Assembly (NCBI GenBank): GCA_021904315.1
Contig: CM038922.1
Span: forward strand, 9,399,347-9,463,346
Reading direction: 5' to 3'
Length of the DNA stretch: 64,000 bases
DNA from: Sphagnum magellanicum
Taxonomy: Eukaryota; Streptophyta; Sphagnopsida; Sphagnales; Sphagnaceae
Part shown: positions 35,311 through 47,215 of the stretch, piece by piece
How the letters are laid out: the number at the start of each line of letters is the position of its first letter
Position numbering within the stretch: the stretch's first letter is position 1
Translations under genes and position numbers: made by a program
Notes under the pieces: model-generated
What the model was told of the DNA's origin: nothing
What the model saw: only the letters and a program-made list of their open reading frames with translations
Database searches by the model: none

Positions 35311-37240
35311 TTTTCCAACCCCAACTTGCATCATTGAAGATTTAGGGTCATTGTTAAGGTGGTTACAAATACCATCATTATTTGTCTAATGTAATACTAC
35401 TGCAATAACCTTCTCATAAACATGCATAAAATTGTATTATGTAACTTCACCAAAAGCCCCCCTTTGATTTGATAAGATTTGATTGTGTAGGTATTGCAAA
35501 AATTTGTTCCCCCATCATTTAAGGTTACTTAAATGTATCTTCTCCATCAAATGCAATAGGAAATATTTAAAATATAATTATAAGAAAATTTTAAATTTTT
35601 AAATGATATATTTTGTATATATTGTAAGTTATAATATTTAACCATATTGTAAATTATATATATATTATTGCAAGTTTGTAATTCTAGAAGTAAATACCAT
35701 TAAACTTTAGATTCACCATTTATTCAAATTAACTTAAAACCTTATGTCCTAATTGTATTAATATTGAATTGTAATGATTTGTTTTGTGGCCAAAGTTTGC
35801 CATTTTGCCAAAAAATAAATCTTAAGCAGCATGATCAAGGGAAGTGTTTGGAAATTTATTTTAAAACATCACCACATTTATGAAATTGCCCAAATTTTTG
35901 GATTTCTAACTTTCTTCATTTGAAATTGCCATTTTTAACTAATGGGTTGTAATAGTTGGCCAACATGTAATAGGATTCCTAAATTGTTTACTTCTATATT
36001 TGTTTTATAACTAATTGTTTCTAAATTATTCTATGGTTGATCACCACTTTTAGTGCAATATGAATTTTGTTATAAAAAAATTCAAGGGTTTAGGCTATAA
36101 TAACATTTACATTTCTTATTTCTTATTACACTAGATGAGGGTATTGTTAGTTTTTATTAAAATAACATTCAAATAAATAACACAATAAATTTCAGATTAT
36201 TCTAGGTATTTTATTCAATAATTAAATTACACTATAAATTTTACATTTAAAATTTATTTTAAGCCACATAAAATACTGGAATTTTAATTTAACAATAGAT
36301 TGTAACAATATTTGTTAACAAATATTTAAATTAGAAATTAGATACAAATGTTGCAAGTTTGTAATTCAAGAAATAATACTAATAAACTTTAGATTTGTAA
36401 TTTTTTCAATTTTAACCTAAATACTTCATTTTTAAAAAAACATTCATGTTGCACCAAAAATGGTGACTAACCACAAAAGGATATTAGCCAAATCTAATTA
36501 CAAGACAAACATAGAAATAAAGAATCTAGGAATCTTATTACATGTTGGTCAACCACTACAACCCATTAGTTAAATATGGCAATTTCAAATGAAGAAAGTT
36601 AGAAATAAAAAAAATTGGGCATCTTCATAAATGTGGTGATTGTTTTTTAACAAATTTTCGAACACTTCCCTTCACCATGTTGCTTGGGATATACTTTTTA
36701 GCAAAATGGCAAAATTTGGACACCAAACAAATCACTATAATTCAATATTAATAAAAGAAGGACATAGGTTTAAACTTAATTTGAATAAATGGTGAATCTA
36801 GAGTTTAATGGTATTATTTACTTCTTGAATTACAAATTTGCAATATTGATATGTAATATTTATTAATAGGATTTGTCCTATAATAGTTGACAATATGTTT
36901 AAATATTATATTATAATATAAAGCCTTTAAATATTTTACTGATAATTATATTCTAAATATTTCTTATTGCATTTGGTCCACTAGATGTAGGTATTGCGCT
37001 TGGTGGTAAAGATGTGCTTAAGTTACCTTAAATGATGGGTGAACAATTTTTTGCAATACCTACACGTTCAAATCTTATCAAATCAAGGGGGTTTTTGGTG
37101 AGGTTACATAATATAATTTTATAAAAATATTGTGAGATGATATTACATTACACAATTAATGATGGTATTGCATTTGCAACCACCCTAATAATGACCCTAA
37201 ACCTTCAATGATGTAGGTATTGCAAATTGGGGTTGAAAAA
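35311..37240. repeat. Large foldback: two ~0.8-kb inverted arms around a ~0.3-kb centre
   Basis: Left arm about 35311-36100, right arm about 36423-37240, reverse complements over nearly their whole length with indels. Matching landmarks: CAACCCCAA / TTGGGGTTG at the outer edges; AGATTTAGGGTCATTG with its complement near 37185; GATTTGATAAGATTTGA with its complement near 37070-37090; AGTTTGCCATTTTGCC with its complement near 36700; TGTAATAGTTGGCCAACATG with its complement near 36540. The centre repeats part of the arm (36345-36400 resembles 35670-35760 directly). No coding sequence; no clear target duplication. Confidence 0.85.
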
Positions 37241-37954
37241 TAATATGGGACACACCCATAGTTGATGTTTGCATGTTAAGATGAAGGTGTTGTTAGTTGG
37301 TTTTGTTTTAATTTAATCCATTTGTGGTGGATTGAAGCATGCATTTGGAATATGACACATGTGATAAGGCAAGGTATTACAACTTGGGATTGGAAAAATA
37401 AAAATGGGTGGAAAGAACTACAAAATTATATATGAAATTAATACAGTACAAAATGTTGGTGAGACACAAAAACTCCTAGCGCAAGTTAAGCTACAATGGC
37501 CTAACATTATTTGCTAAGGTGCACCTTCGTTCAAGGAAGAGTCATAAAAAAATGAACACAAAATGTCCAATTTAAAAATGAAAATCCAAGAAAAAACTGA
37601 TATCTTTTGTTCTAATTGTTAGATTTTGAAAATGAAAATCTCCAGATTGCTAGGCTAGGTTCTGGCAGGTAGGTAACAATATAGAACTATGCTTAAATAT
37701 TTTTACTTTCATACATTTTTCATAACCAAATTTGGCTAAATCTTCTTGTCCATGATTCAAATTTCAACTACATCACAAAGATAAGGAAAGAAATACTGAC
37801 TTGAAAGGCATGGGCAGCTGAGCCAAGTAGGAAGAGCGTGGGAAAATGAAGCAATTATAGTTTGCATCAATTACACACTGTCAATGGATTTAGGGTTTAG
37901 GGTTTATGACCCAGCACCATCCATTGGACAATGGAGACCTCTTGGTTGTGGATG
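37241..37954. other. Spacer before the duplicated gene region
   Basis: No gene recognised. It becomes less AT-rich toward 37,900 and ends with a telomere-type motif. Confidence 0.4.
37889..37906 (+). promoter_or_regulatory. Telomere-type motif (telo-box-like)
   Basis: The plus strand reads TTTAGGGTTTAGGGTTTA, about two and a half plant telomere units. Short telo-boxes (AAACCCTAA) occur in plant promoters. This one is about 1.1 kb upstream of copy A and just outside the duplicated arm, so a role in that gene is only possible. No equivalent was seen upstream of copy B. Confidence 0.35.
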
Positions 37955-39026
37955 AACCAGTACTGAGCTACCAAGGTTCCACTGTGGTAACCGGTAACCT
38001 ATCTTATAAACCATCCTGCTACCATCTCACACTATATACTATCTAGGTAGCTACCTATGCAATTGGGCAAGTAATTTACCTTAGTAGCTTGGCAGGTTCG
38101 ACACTATTTATATTATTTATAAAATTTTTGAAATTTTCATTTATAAAGAATACAAAGAATTTTTTTTGTATTGAAAATGGAAAATATTTTGAAATATTTC
38201 GCAATATTCAATTTTTTGGACATGGGCTCCCTGGAATGAATGAATTATTCAACAGACATGTGTTGAAGCTGCCCTTTTACTACAGTGGTTAAGTAGGTAG
38301 GTAATGGTAGTGGTTACTAACATGTATGTAGTTGGTACCAAGAGGGAACTTTCATCATCATGACGAAACTATTAAGTTACGAGGACACCATGGTTAGTTG
38401 GTGATCAACAGAGAATTTTCTTTTCATCCGAGAAACATAGAACAGGAATCATCTCCAGTCTATCAAACGCTATCATCCATTGTTGTTTTTAAAGGGATAT
38501 TTACTTGGAGCCAAAATGGCGATCATCAATAGACCTGAGATGTGAAAACAAAAGTGAGGATCGAGAAAACAAATAGGAAGATTTAGCTAAAATTATACAA
38601 ATCTTTAATCATCCTTCTACATTTTGGGCTACACACTGAAACCAAATATAGAAATTTGAATTTTTTTAATAAAAAAATTCTCACTCCTGGCGATTGAAAA
38701 CCTCCGAAATCACTTCATTTTCGAATTTTCAAATTTTAAGTTTTTTTTAACGAAATTTCGCCAATTAATGAAACCCTGCCAAACTTTCCCTAATTTGTTT
38801 TATAAAAAAAAGGTGCCACCACCGGGCTTTCTGCCACCACGCCCCTTGCCATTCGTCGGTACGTTGCAGCAGCAGCAGAAGCAACAGCTAGCCTAGTAGG
38901 TCGAAGCAAAGACAAACTTGGTGATTCTTGCGGCACACTTGCTTTCTGCAGCGAAAGGAAAGCGCGGCGGTGTCGACTTTTATTGCTCTTGCAGTATGAC
39001 ACTGGGGACTTTGCTGTTGCCAGAAA

Positions 39027-40702
39027 ATGGCTGCGGAGACTTCAACTTTCGCAGATGGATCCAGAAGAAGCTCACATCGTAGTAGCAACGGCACAGAACA
39101 CTGTCTGAACATTGTACTGGCCGACCGCACGCTATCTTCCGAAGGCCCAGCAGAAACCGAAGAACCAGCTCCTGCAGTTAGAGCGGATGGAGAGGAGAGT
39201 CTCACAGCAATGGCCGAGAACGTCGCTGCAACAGTCCCCGTGCCTCCCGCGACAACCCCGATGTCGACGGTTGCAGCGCCAACTCCGATGTTGAAGTGCG
39301 AGATTGAGTTTCGGAATCTAATGGCCTTTAGGGGGTTGCCAAACACCAAAGAAAACTTGTGCAGAGTGGCGATGGAAGATTGGCAGAGCAGTGCAGAGTT
39401 GATGGGGAAGCGAGTGGAAAAGAGAGAGAAGGAAATCCGCAGCATCAGGAACGAGATATATCAGGTGGTGGGGTTTTACAGTGCGTTCCAAGGCTTGCCT
39501 CTCACAGCCGTAGCGCAATCCAATCTGTTACAGTGGAACAATGGAGACTATCCGTTAGCATTATCTGCGTTTGCGACCGGTATTGCTGCCATTGGAGCTG
39601 TGCAAAAGAACAAGATCATTAGCGCCTGGAAGGAGACAAACAAGCAAGAAAACCCAGCACGAAAGGTACCATGTTTCTGTCTATTTTGGATCATACTCAA
39701 AGTATTCAATAGGTCTCAGTTTTTTTCAGATTGACACAACCTCCGGTTTAGGGTTTTTCCTCTGTTCTCTGCCTGTTCTCGGAGGCGATTTTCATGAAAG
39801 AACAGGCAGAGAACCGACGACTCTTTAGGTTAGGTTCGTTGACTCTGTTCTGTGATATGTTAGAGCCCCTGGGTAAGGGTCAGGACCAATCCCATGGTTT
39901 TCCTGAGAACCGGACCGGTCAACAGTCAGAACCGATTCTACGGCTGTCTGAGAACTGGACTGGTCAAGGGTTAAACCGGTTCTACTATTTTCTGAGGTCC
40001 GGACTAGTCAAGGGTCAAAACTGGTTTTTTGAAATTGGCACTCAAGGTGAAACCCGGCTGGCTCTATGATTTCTGAGAACTACTAGTCAAGGGTCGGAAC
40101 TGGTTCTTTGATTTTTGAGAACAGTCAGTCAAGGCTCAGAACTGGTTTTTTTAATTTTTGAGATCCATCATTGGAGGGTCAGAACAGGTTCTTTGATTTT
40201 TGAGAACCAGCGGTTGAGGGTCAGAACCAGTTCTTTGACGTTTGAGAACTGGTTCTCTGGTTTTCGAGAACCATCAATCAGTCAACCAATCCTTTGAGTT
40301 TTGAGAATTGTCGGTTGTGGGTATATGTGTCCCCTAACCCTTACCTGCTCATTCCGTGTTCCAAAAACAGAGAACTGCCAAACACTGGTAGTAACCATGG
40401 ACATAGCTTGTCACATTAAGCTTTCAGAGAAATTGACATTGTTCTATCTACTGCTCTCTCAGGTATTTATTCACAGGTTGGAGAGACTAAGGATAGGAGG
40501 AATATGTTTTCCTTTCAAGGATGAGTACAAAGATGAACCCAAGCTGCCGATATACCCCAAAACATTGTTTGGTACAATTCACACATTCTTGTTTACTTAT
40601 GAAACTTTGGTTATGGCTACCCTTATTACATTTGGTGCACTTTGTGTCGCTTCCATGCTCCAGATTTTACATCACCTGAATTATCCTCCCCCTCCCCAAT
40701 AA
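39027..40702 (+). CDS. Paralogue A: unrecognised membrane-associated plant protein, 2 exons, 292 aa
   Basis: Exon 1 is 39027-39665 (213 codons) and exon 2 is 40463-40702 (79 codons plus TAA). The intron is 797 bp with AAG|GTACC donor and CTCTCTCAG| acceptor, phase 0. The start MAAETSTF is chosen because it is the first ATG shared with copy B; the upstream ATG at 38996 is out of frame. Visible: a Ser/Glu/Ala/Pro-rich, probably disordered N-terminus (1-90); a charged helix (about 118-145; EDWQSSAELMGKRVEKR, KEIRSIRNEIYQ); hydrophobic segments about 147-168, 175-193 and 254-281 (LVMATLITFGALCVASML); a Pro-rich tail. No signal peptide or catalytic motif is evident. Both reading frames and splice sites are conserved in copy B, which supports a real gene. 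Function unknown to me; membrane location is inferred from hydrophobicity. Confidence 0.82.
39830..40340 (+). repeat. Intronic minisatellite of paralogue A
   Basis: About ten imperfect units of roughly 45-50 bp built on AGGGTCAGAAC.GGTTCTT, TGATTTTTGAGAAC and a short variable joint. It occupies most of the 797-bp intron. The same motif fills the intron of copy B. Confidence 0.85.
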
Positions 40703-43430
40703 TGATGTATATCATCCACAACTTGGTAAGAATGTCTTCCTTACCAATAATGATATGCAAAAATCATCTTATATGCTTTGATGCTCCAAATTTTCTGTCA
40801 CTCATGTTAATCTCCCCTATACCAACCTATTTTATTTACAACTTGGTAAAATGTTTTCCTTACCATTATTTGCAAATTTCTTTCTAATTATCGAAATGGA
40901 AAGGTTGCCTAATAGACAAATTTTGAAATGAGACATAATGATCATTCGAGGATGCACAAAATTCATAGTTTGTGACAACCTTGTACACATGTGAGGAGGT
41001 TTTGAGTCAATTTATTTAGAATGGTACTTTTTTGAACTACTAATATTTGTAACCATGTGAGACTTCTTGTAGGAGAAACAAGCTTGTTAATAATGAAAGA
41101 AGATATTAATTGAAGTTGCACTTATCAAGGATCTTGTAAGTTTAAATGTTTTTCAATTTTTTTTTCAAATTTAATGTTTCATGTGTTTTATGCTTCACAT
41201 GATGTACTTAAAAGATAATAAGATTCGAATGAAAAGGAGATTCATTGGATGTTGAGATGGATGTCTCATAAAACATGTGTGGTATGGAATGACTTCGCAT
41301 TTTTCATGCCTTGGGTGACAATATTGCCAATAGTTTGTATAATTGTTGAATTTTTGATTGTTGATTCGGTTGTGCATTAAATGAAAATCCATATTTGCAA
41401 CGAATATGGGGTTTTTTGGGGTTACATTTAGTTCCACACACAAGAAATTGTTTTTAATTACCATTTTTGTAAAATTTGTTTTACATTTCATAAAAGGGTT
41501 TTATAAATTCATTTTTTAATTCATCAAATGTTGTCAAAATAAATTCAACAATTCAATTTGTGATATGTTCAATGTCATTTTTTGCCACTCACGAAACGAT
41601 GTTTTCTTTGTTTAGATTGATGGTGAAGGTTTCATGTTCTTAATACAAAAGTGTGACAAATGGATGGGTCATCGTATACAACAAGAATTTAATTAGGTTC
41701 AATTAGAAACTTGTTAAATTAATGATTTATTTTGTCTAGGTGCATTTTTTGAATAGTTGAAAACATAATGCACCATTAACGATTGCAAAAACAATGTTAA
41801 ATTATTGTCAAAAGATGAACAATGTTATTTATTGCAAGATTATTTTAATTACGGATTCTTGTAAATTTTGAAATTTAAAATATAATAATGTTCAAACATT
41901 ATAATTATAAATTCATGAATTTTTTGATAACAAATTTCAATAGAATTCACTCGGTCAATCATTTAACATTCAAATTGGCAATGTACATAAGATTACTTTA
42001 AAAAATTTATGTATAATTGATTTATTCAATAAAATTATAACAAAAAATTTGACATGCAAGTGTTGCTCAAAGATGATTAAAAGGGCAAGCACACATTGTG
42101 TTATTCATGTGCATTCATGGATTGCACATTGCAACCTGTGTAGTTGATTGATGATAATCAATTGAACATAATTGATAAAAAAAATTCACATGTTTTGCAC
42201 AAATAAAAAACTTAAAAAAAACGATCATTGTGGTTTTGATTGTTTGATTTGTTTCTTTTTTTGTTTTTCAAATTTTGTAATTCTTAATTTTTTTTTTATT
42301 TCAAAAAAATTTAAATTTTGTTTTTGTAAATTGTGAGTGTGGATTTTAAAACTCCACCCCATATGGAAATAAAAAAAAGTGAATCATGTGGATGTTTTGT
42401 ATGTGGAATAGTACACCCATGCACATTGCATGGTGTACCTTTTTATCCTAATTGTGTAGGTTTTCACATATTTCCAACTGTTATGTTGGAAACGTCCACA
42501 TACCATTTTGGTGCCATCAAAATTGGGCAATTGAAAGCAACTTACGCTAAGTTTATCAAAGCTTCAATCGCCTTCCCCTCATCCATAATCTTCATTCCAT
42601 ATATGTTTGAATTTTTTTGTGAGATGGTACATTTGGGTTGCATAACTTTTGATGTAACTTTGGTTGAAACCCACTTGTTTCAAACAAGTTTCCAATTATT
42701 TTCAATATTGTTTCCAATTGTTTCCAATTGTTTCCAATACATGCTTCAATATTGGAAAAAAATTAAGCATCAATTACAAAATACACTTCACAAATTTGGT
42801 AATTATTATCTTAATAAATGAAAGTTTTCATGTAATGCAAGGTAAACTAATATTTTTTTGTAAAATTGGAATTATTTTTTAAGTAAAAAAATGTACCCAA
42901 ATGAAATTTTGAACGGCCATGAACTTTTGAAATTTGAAAAACTTTGAAAAAATCATCATGCAAATCAAAGCAATGATGAATTGTTCCAACATTACATATA
43001 AATGGGGTTTAATATACGAAGACATATATTAAGTTAGGGTTAATATAATAGATTTCAAGTTGATTTCCATGGTTTTTATTTATTTCCAGAATTATATTAT
43101 TATGAGTTTAATTTAAAATATTAATATTTATAAAAAAATTTGGAAACAAATTAAAATGTTGAGTTCAACATAAGTTCAAAGTTTTTTTTATAAGTGATTC
43201 AAAATTAATTTATTAATATTTTCCAATAGACCACTTGGAAATATAAATAAATAAATCAAAATTCAATGCACTGCTACATAACTTGTCCATTTTGTAATCC
43301 TTTTGCACTAGATTTTTTGTTAAAACAAACCTTGGACAATTTTGGGATAAGTTAAAAAAGACCAATCATTTAAGACAAGTAAGTGTTAATAAAATAAACA
43401 AATGTTAGATGACTAAACATTAGCACGGTG
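40703..43430. other. Spacer between the paralogues, left part
   Basis: AT-rich with no recognised gene. A plus-strand open stretch at 42333-42821 begins with GTG rather than ATG. Its second half is Phe/Gln/Ile-rich because of a repeated TTTCCAATTG motif (42690-42740). I do not accept it as a gene. Confidence 0.4.
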
Positions 43431-43439
43431 CCATAGTGG

Positions 43440-43690
43440 CATGTTTGATATGGCTAATTGTGTGACTAAATGCAATGATGTGGCATGTCCAATTTAACAA
43501 ATTGTGTGATTATATTGATGATGTGTCATGTCTACTTCAACAAATTGTGTGACTAAATTGATGATGTGGCATGTCCATTTTAACAAACTATGTGACTAAA
43601 TTGATGATGTGGCATGTCCATTTTGTCTAATCGTGTGAATGAATGTAATGCCATGACATGTTCATTGTGATTTAATATGTGATTAAATAT
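43440..43690. repeat. Tandem repeat, ~43-bp unit, 5-6 copies
   Basis: Unit: GTGTGACTAAATTGATGATG then TGGCATGTCCATTTTAACAAATT. The middle copies are nearly identical and the outer ones decay. Confidence 0.88.
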
Positions 43691-43999
43691 GATTATTTTA
43701 TTAAAAAATTATAATCTAAAAGAAAATTCATATTTTTATTTCTAGTTCAAAAATATTTTCAAATTATCAATTCCCTTTTGGATTATATTCAAATCACATT
43801 TCTTTTAATTCGATTTTTTTTTCAGAAGTTAAACCTTGCAATAGGTTCAATGTAGAAAACTTGAACATTTTAAGATGTGACTTTGAGGGTTAAAGCCCTT
43901 GGTTATATACTTTTCAAAATGAGATTGATGACTAAACAATATGGGATTATTTTTTCATGGAACAATTTGATCACACGAAGTTTTCAGTTTATTAAACCT

Positions 44000-44640
44000 A
44001 CCACCAAACACTTGAGAATAAAATTTACAGCTTTTCGTAAATTGTTTTATTGATTCTAAGCTTCAAAAAGATTTTGTAGTTTTCCACTTAGCACATCCAA
44101 TGGTACAAAAAATGTTGAAATCAGTGAAGAAATTAGCAAATTATGCCCTTTGAAAATGAAAAGGGTGATTTGAAAAAATTGAACATAACAATTCAGTTTG
44201 TGTTTTTCAATTAAAACTCTTTGTATGTTGTTCCATTATTTCTAGCATTTAAAAAAAAATTGTAATTATTTTCTTGGCACATCCAATGGTACAAAAAATT
44301 ATTGAAATTGATCAAAAATTGACCAAGTTATGCCCTTTGAAAGTGAAGAGGGTGATTTGCAAAAACTGAACATAACAATTGAGTTTGTGTTTTTGAGTTT
44401 AAACTCTTTGTACATTGTTCCATTACCTTCAACATTCAAAAACATATTGTAACTCTCTTCTTGACGCATCCAATATTATAAAAATTTCTCACTTTGATAA
44501 AGAAATGAAAAAAATTATGTTCATTGAAAGTGAAGTGCGGTGATTCAACCACAAATTAACGATTTAAAAATCCAATTCCTTTTTTTGAGTTTTAGTTCTT
44601 CATACATTGTTGTAACCATTACATAAAATTACAATGGACA
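44000..44640. repeat. Tandem repeat, ~187-bp unit, about 3.5 copies
   Basis: GCACATCCAATGGTACAAAA-type starts at 44091, 44277 and 44465 (diverged) give a period of 186-187 bp. Each unit carries ATGCCCTTTGAAA.TGAA, GGTGATTTG, GAACATAACAATT and an AAACTCTTTGTA..TTGTTCCA block. A half unit precedes the first. Confidence 0.88.
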
Positions 44641-44900
44641 TTGTTGTAACCACTACATAACTTTATGTATGAAGTTACAATGTCTATTTTGACTAAATGA
44701 AATTCAAATTAGTTATAATAGACAATGCTACTTTTGTGATTTGTCAAAATGGACATGGTTAGTTATGTGATTAAAAATAATTTGACTTAATAATCATGTT
44801 AGTTAAATTTCAATAGTGAAAAGGACATGGTTTTGTTGTAATGATGTCACAAAAATAATATTATTCTACAATGATCAATGTTATTTATTCATTGGGAGAA

Positions 44901-45391
44901 TCATGACATTGATGGATTATGACATTCAAGTTTATATGCAAAACAATTAACAAATTCTACATTGTAATCAATGTACATCAATTTAATTAACTCGATTAAT
45001 TTACTTAATGTGTTACTATTAAGTATGGGTTCCACATTGTCAAGTTCATGTTTGGATATTATTTCACCAATCACAATGTAGTGGGAAGATTGCAAATTGT
45101 CACTTGTCATTGATGCTTCTAGCACATGTTGAAGAATGTAGGCAACTTCTTTAGGCAAATTCTTATGCAAGATAAGTACTTTGTCTTAGTAGGTCTTGGA
45201 TGCGAGTAATATCATGGTGCTTTGCTTTATGCTTTAGGTCTTGTTAAAGAGATGAATGCTTTTGACAAGTGGTTTTAATTTTTCTCTCTTGATGTCTCCA
45301 TTGTGCAAAATTTTTAAAATGTTTGTTAAGATTTATGGTAAAGGATCATAGCTTAGAAGCATAGGGAAGTGATGAAAGACCTTAGGTAATT
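44901..45391 (-). pseudogene. Decayed coding relic, unknown family
   Basis: One minus-strand frame reads like protein over about 160 codons: PKVFHHFPMLLSYDPLP, ILTNILKILHNGDIKREKL, LVKSIHLFNK, then LPKEVAYILQHVLEASM, IVIGEIISKHELDNVEPIL, LIELIKLMYIDYNVEFVNCF. It has three internal stops near 45340, 45235 and 45190. The Leu/Ile-rich helical pattern might suggest a repeat-type helical protein, but I do not recognise it. Its neighbours are simple repeats. Confidence 0.4.
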
Positions 45392-47215
45392 TGAGAGCTT
45401 GTATGTATGATTCCATATGTTTGGGTTTGACGTGCTTAAGTGGTTATCTTTAAATTGTTTGCATTGTTAGGGAGCAAGACCTATTGGGACTGGAAATTTG
45501 AGAGAAATCAAGCTTTTCATTTTTGTAGATGCAAGTGCTTCTCTATATACTTGTTGCAATCATGATTAGGGTTGAATTATCTCTTGTAAAGGCTTCTTGT
45601 GAATTATGAAAAATGGGAGAAATCTAAGACATTGATGGAAGGTTGATTTGTTTACTTTGTGTGGGTTTGATGTTGTAATTGTCAATTAATCTATGTTATG
45701 GGTAGAATTGGAAGCTTCTGGTTAAATATGGTGATATATGGGTATGGGTTTGTATGTTTTGTATGATGGAACCATAGTTGAAAACAATGATAATTCATGA
45801 GATTAAACTCAAAATGATTTTATCCCTATTTGTGCCCTAGGAGTCAAAGTTCCAAGGTATTGTAGAATTAAAATTTTTATTATCATGTTGATGAGAAGAT
45901 TATGTTATTAACCATTTCATTTTACATTTGTGTTGCATACAAAATTAATGAGGTGTGGAATTGTTTTTGTCCCTGTCTTTTGTATTACAATACATCAGAC
46001 ATATGAAAGCCGTGACTCAAAAAGGTGGGAGTCTTAGGCAAATTCCCCAACTTCAAACTTTCACATAACATTTCACTTCAAATTTTTCAAAACAAAATAA
46101 AAGCATAGTTAAATCAAGAACTTCAAGATCCATTGTCCACAACTTGTTCTTTAAAATGAACATTCCATAATATGTAACCACCTTCTTGATCATGTGCTAA
46201 TATGTTGACAATCAATAGAACATATGTATTAGGCAAACATGAAGGGGAAAAAAAAAGGAAGTATAAAAAGCTACAAATAATTGACATGGAACTATCAATG
46301 ACATAAAATTTGCTTGCCATCACATGACATGAAAGTCTACTTGTAATCCACTAGGCAAACCATTCATCCATGAAACCTCCATGAACCAAGTTCAAGGGGT
46401 TGGATATAAGAGCCCAAATTTATTTGTGCACATGTTAAATTTTAGCCATTAGTACCAAGTTGGCATTCAACCTTGTGTCACTATGAGAAGGTCATGTCCA
46501 TTGGTGTTAAGCCTAAGTCAATAAGACCAATTATGCATCACCAAACTTTGGGAAGCCTTGACCAACACTAATTTGGAAGAGGATTGATGCAGAATTCACC
46601 TAGGATCACTCTTGCAAGCTCCACTCTCAAAATTGCTTGATGAGGGGTTGTTCATAATATTCCCAAATCTTATTTTGAAGTTCTATTCTTATTGTTACAA
46701 TGTAAGAAAAAACTCATTATGTTAACATATTGAATATTGTGAAACAAGTAACAAATCCTCTACCTCTTATATTACCTATCACAACGCCACTCATGTTGAA
46801 CATCTTTATTCCCTACATAAACTGGGAGAAGCAATGCATAGTAAAATTGAATGTCTGAACAACAAGAGTTATAAAAACACAACTATTCAACTGCAATGAT
46901 AACCATACCAAAAAACCCTAATTTGTCAGATTTTGTTAATAAAACAGGTTACAAGGTTACAAACATAAAATTCAATACTGAATATTCCATGACATTCTCA
47001 ATTGATTCAGTATCACCATTTGACAAACTTATCTATGACTCTAACGCTCGGAACCAACAAGGATAAATTGGTGCTGATCTTAGCATGGTCAAATGACAAG
47101 TGAAGTGAAACAATGTTTATTTTAGCATCCTTTAATGACCACTAGATGATCTTTGCATATCGATATTGCTAAGGAAAACATTCTTACCAGGTTGTAGATG
47201 ATATATATGTCATTA
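45392..47215. other. Spacer between the paralogues, right part
   Basis: AT-rich. No recognised gene, repeat array or RNA gene. The 46123-46323 minus-strand open stretch has no family motif. Confidence 0.4.

Larger units (their letters stand above)
37955..40702 (+). repeat. Inverted duplication, arm A (promoter side plus gene)
   Basis: Reverse complement of about 47216-50945. Beyond the coding exons, matching non-coding blocks include CAAGGTTCCAC.. at 37973 (with its complement near 50912), AATTGGGCAAGTA at 38060 (50844) and a TTTTCATCCGAGAAACATAGAACAGG-type block at 38421-38450 (50120-50150, complement). Indels and diverged tracts lie between. The arms are convergent, gene ends facing each other across about 6.5 kb. 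Confidence 0.85.

Noticed and set aside
39359-39622. Alternative-frame readings within exon 1 of both paralogues (also 49116-49379)
   Set aside because: They exist in both copies only because the true frame is conserved; they lack a splice partner and have no independent support.
42333-42821. 162-codon plus-strand reading frame as a gene
   Set aside because: It begins with GTG, half of it comes from a TTTCCAATTG repeat, and no motif or splice context supports it.
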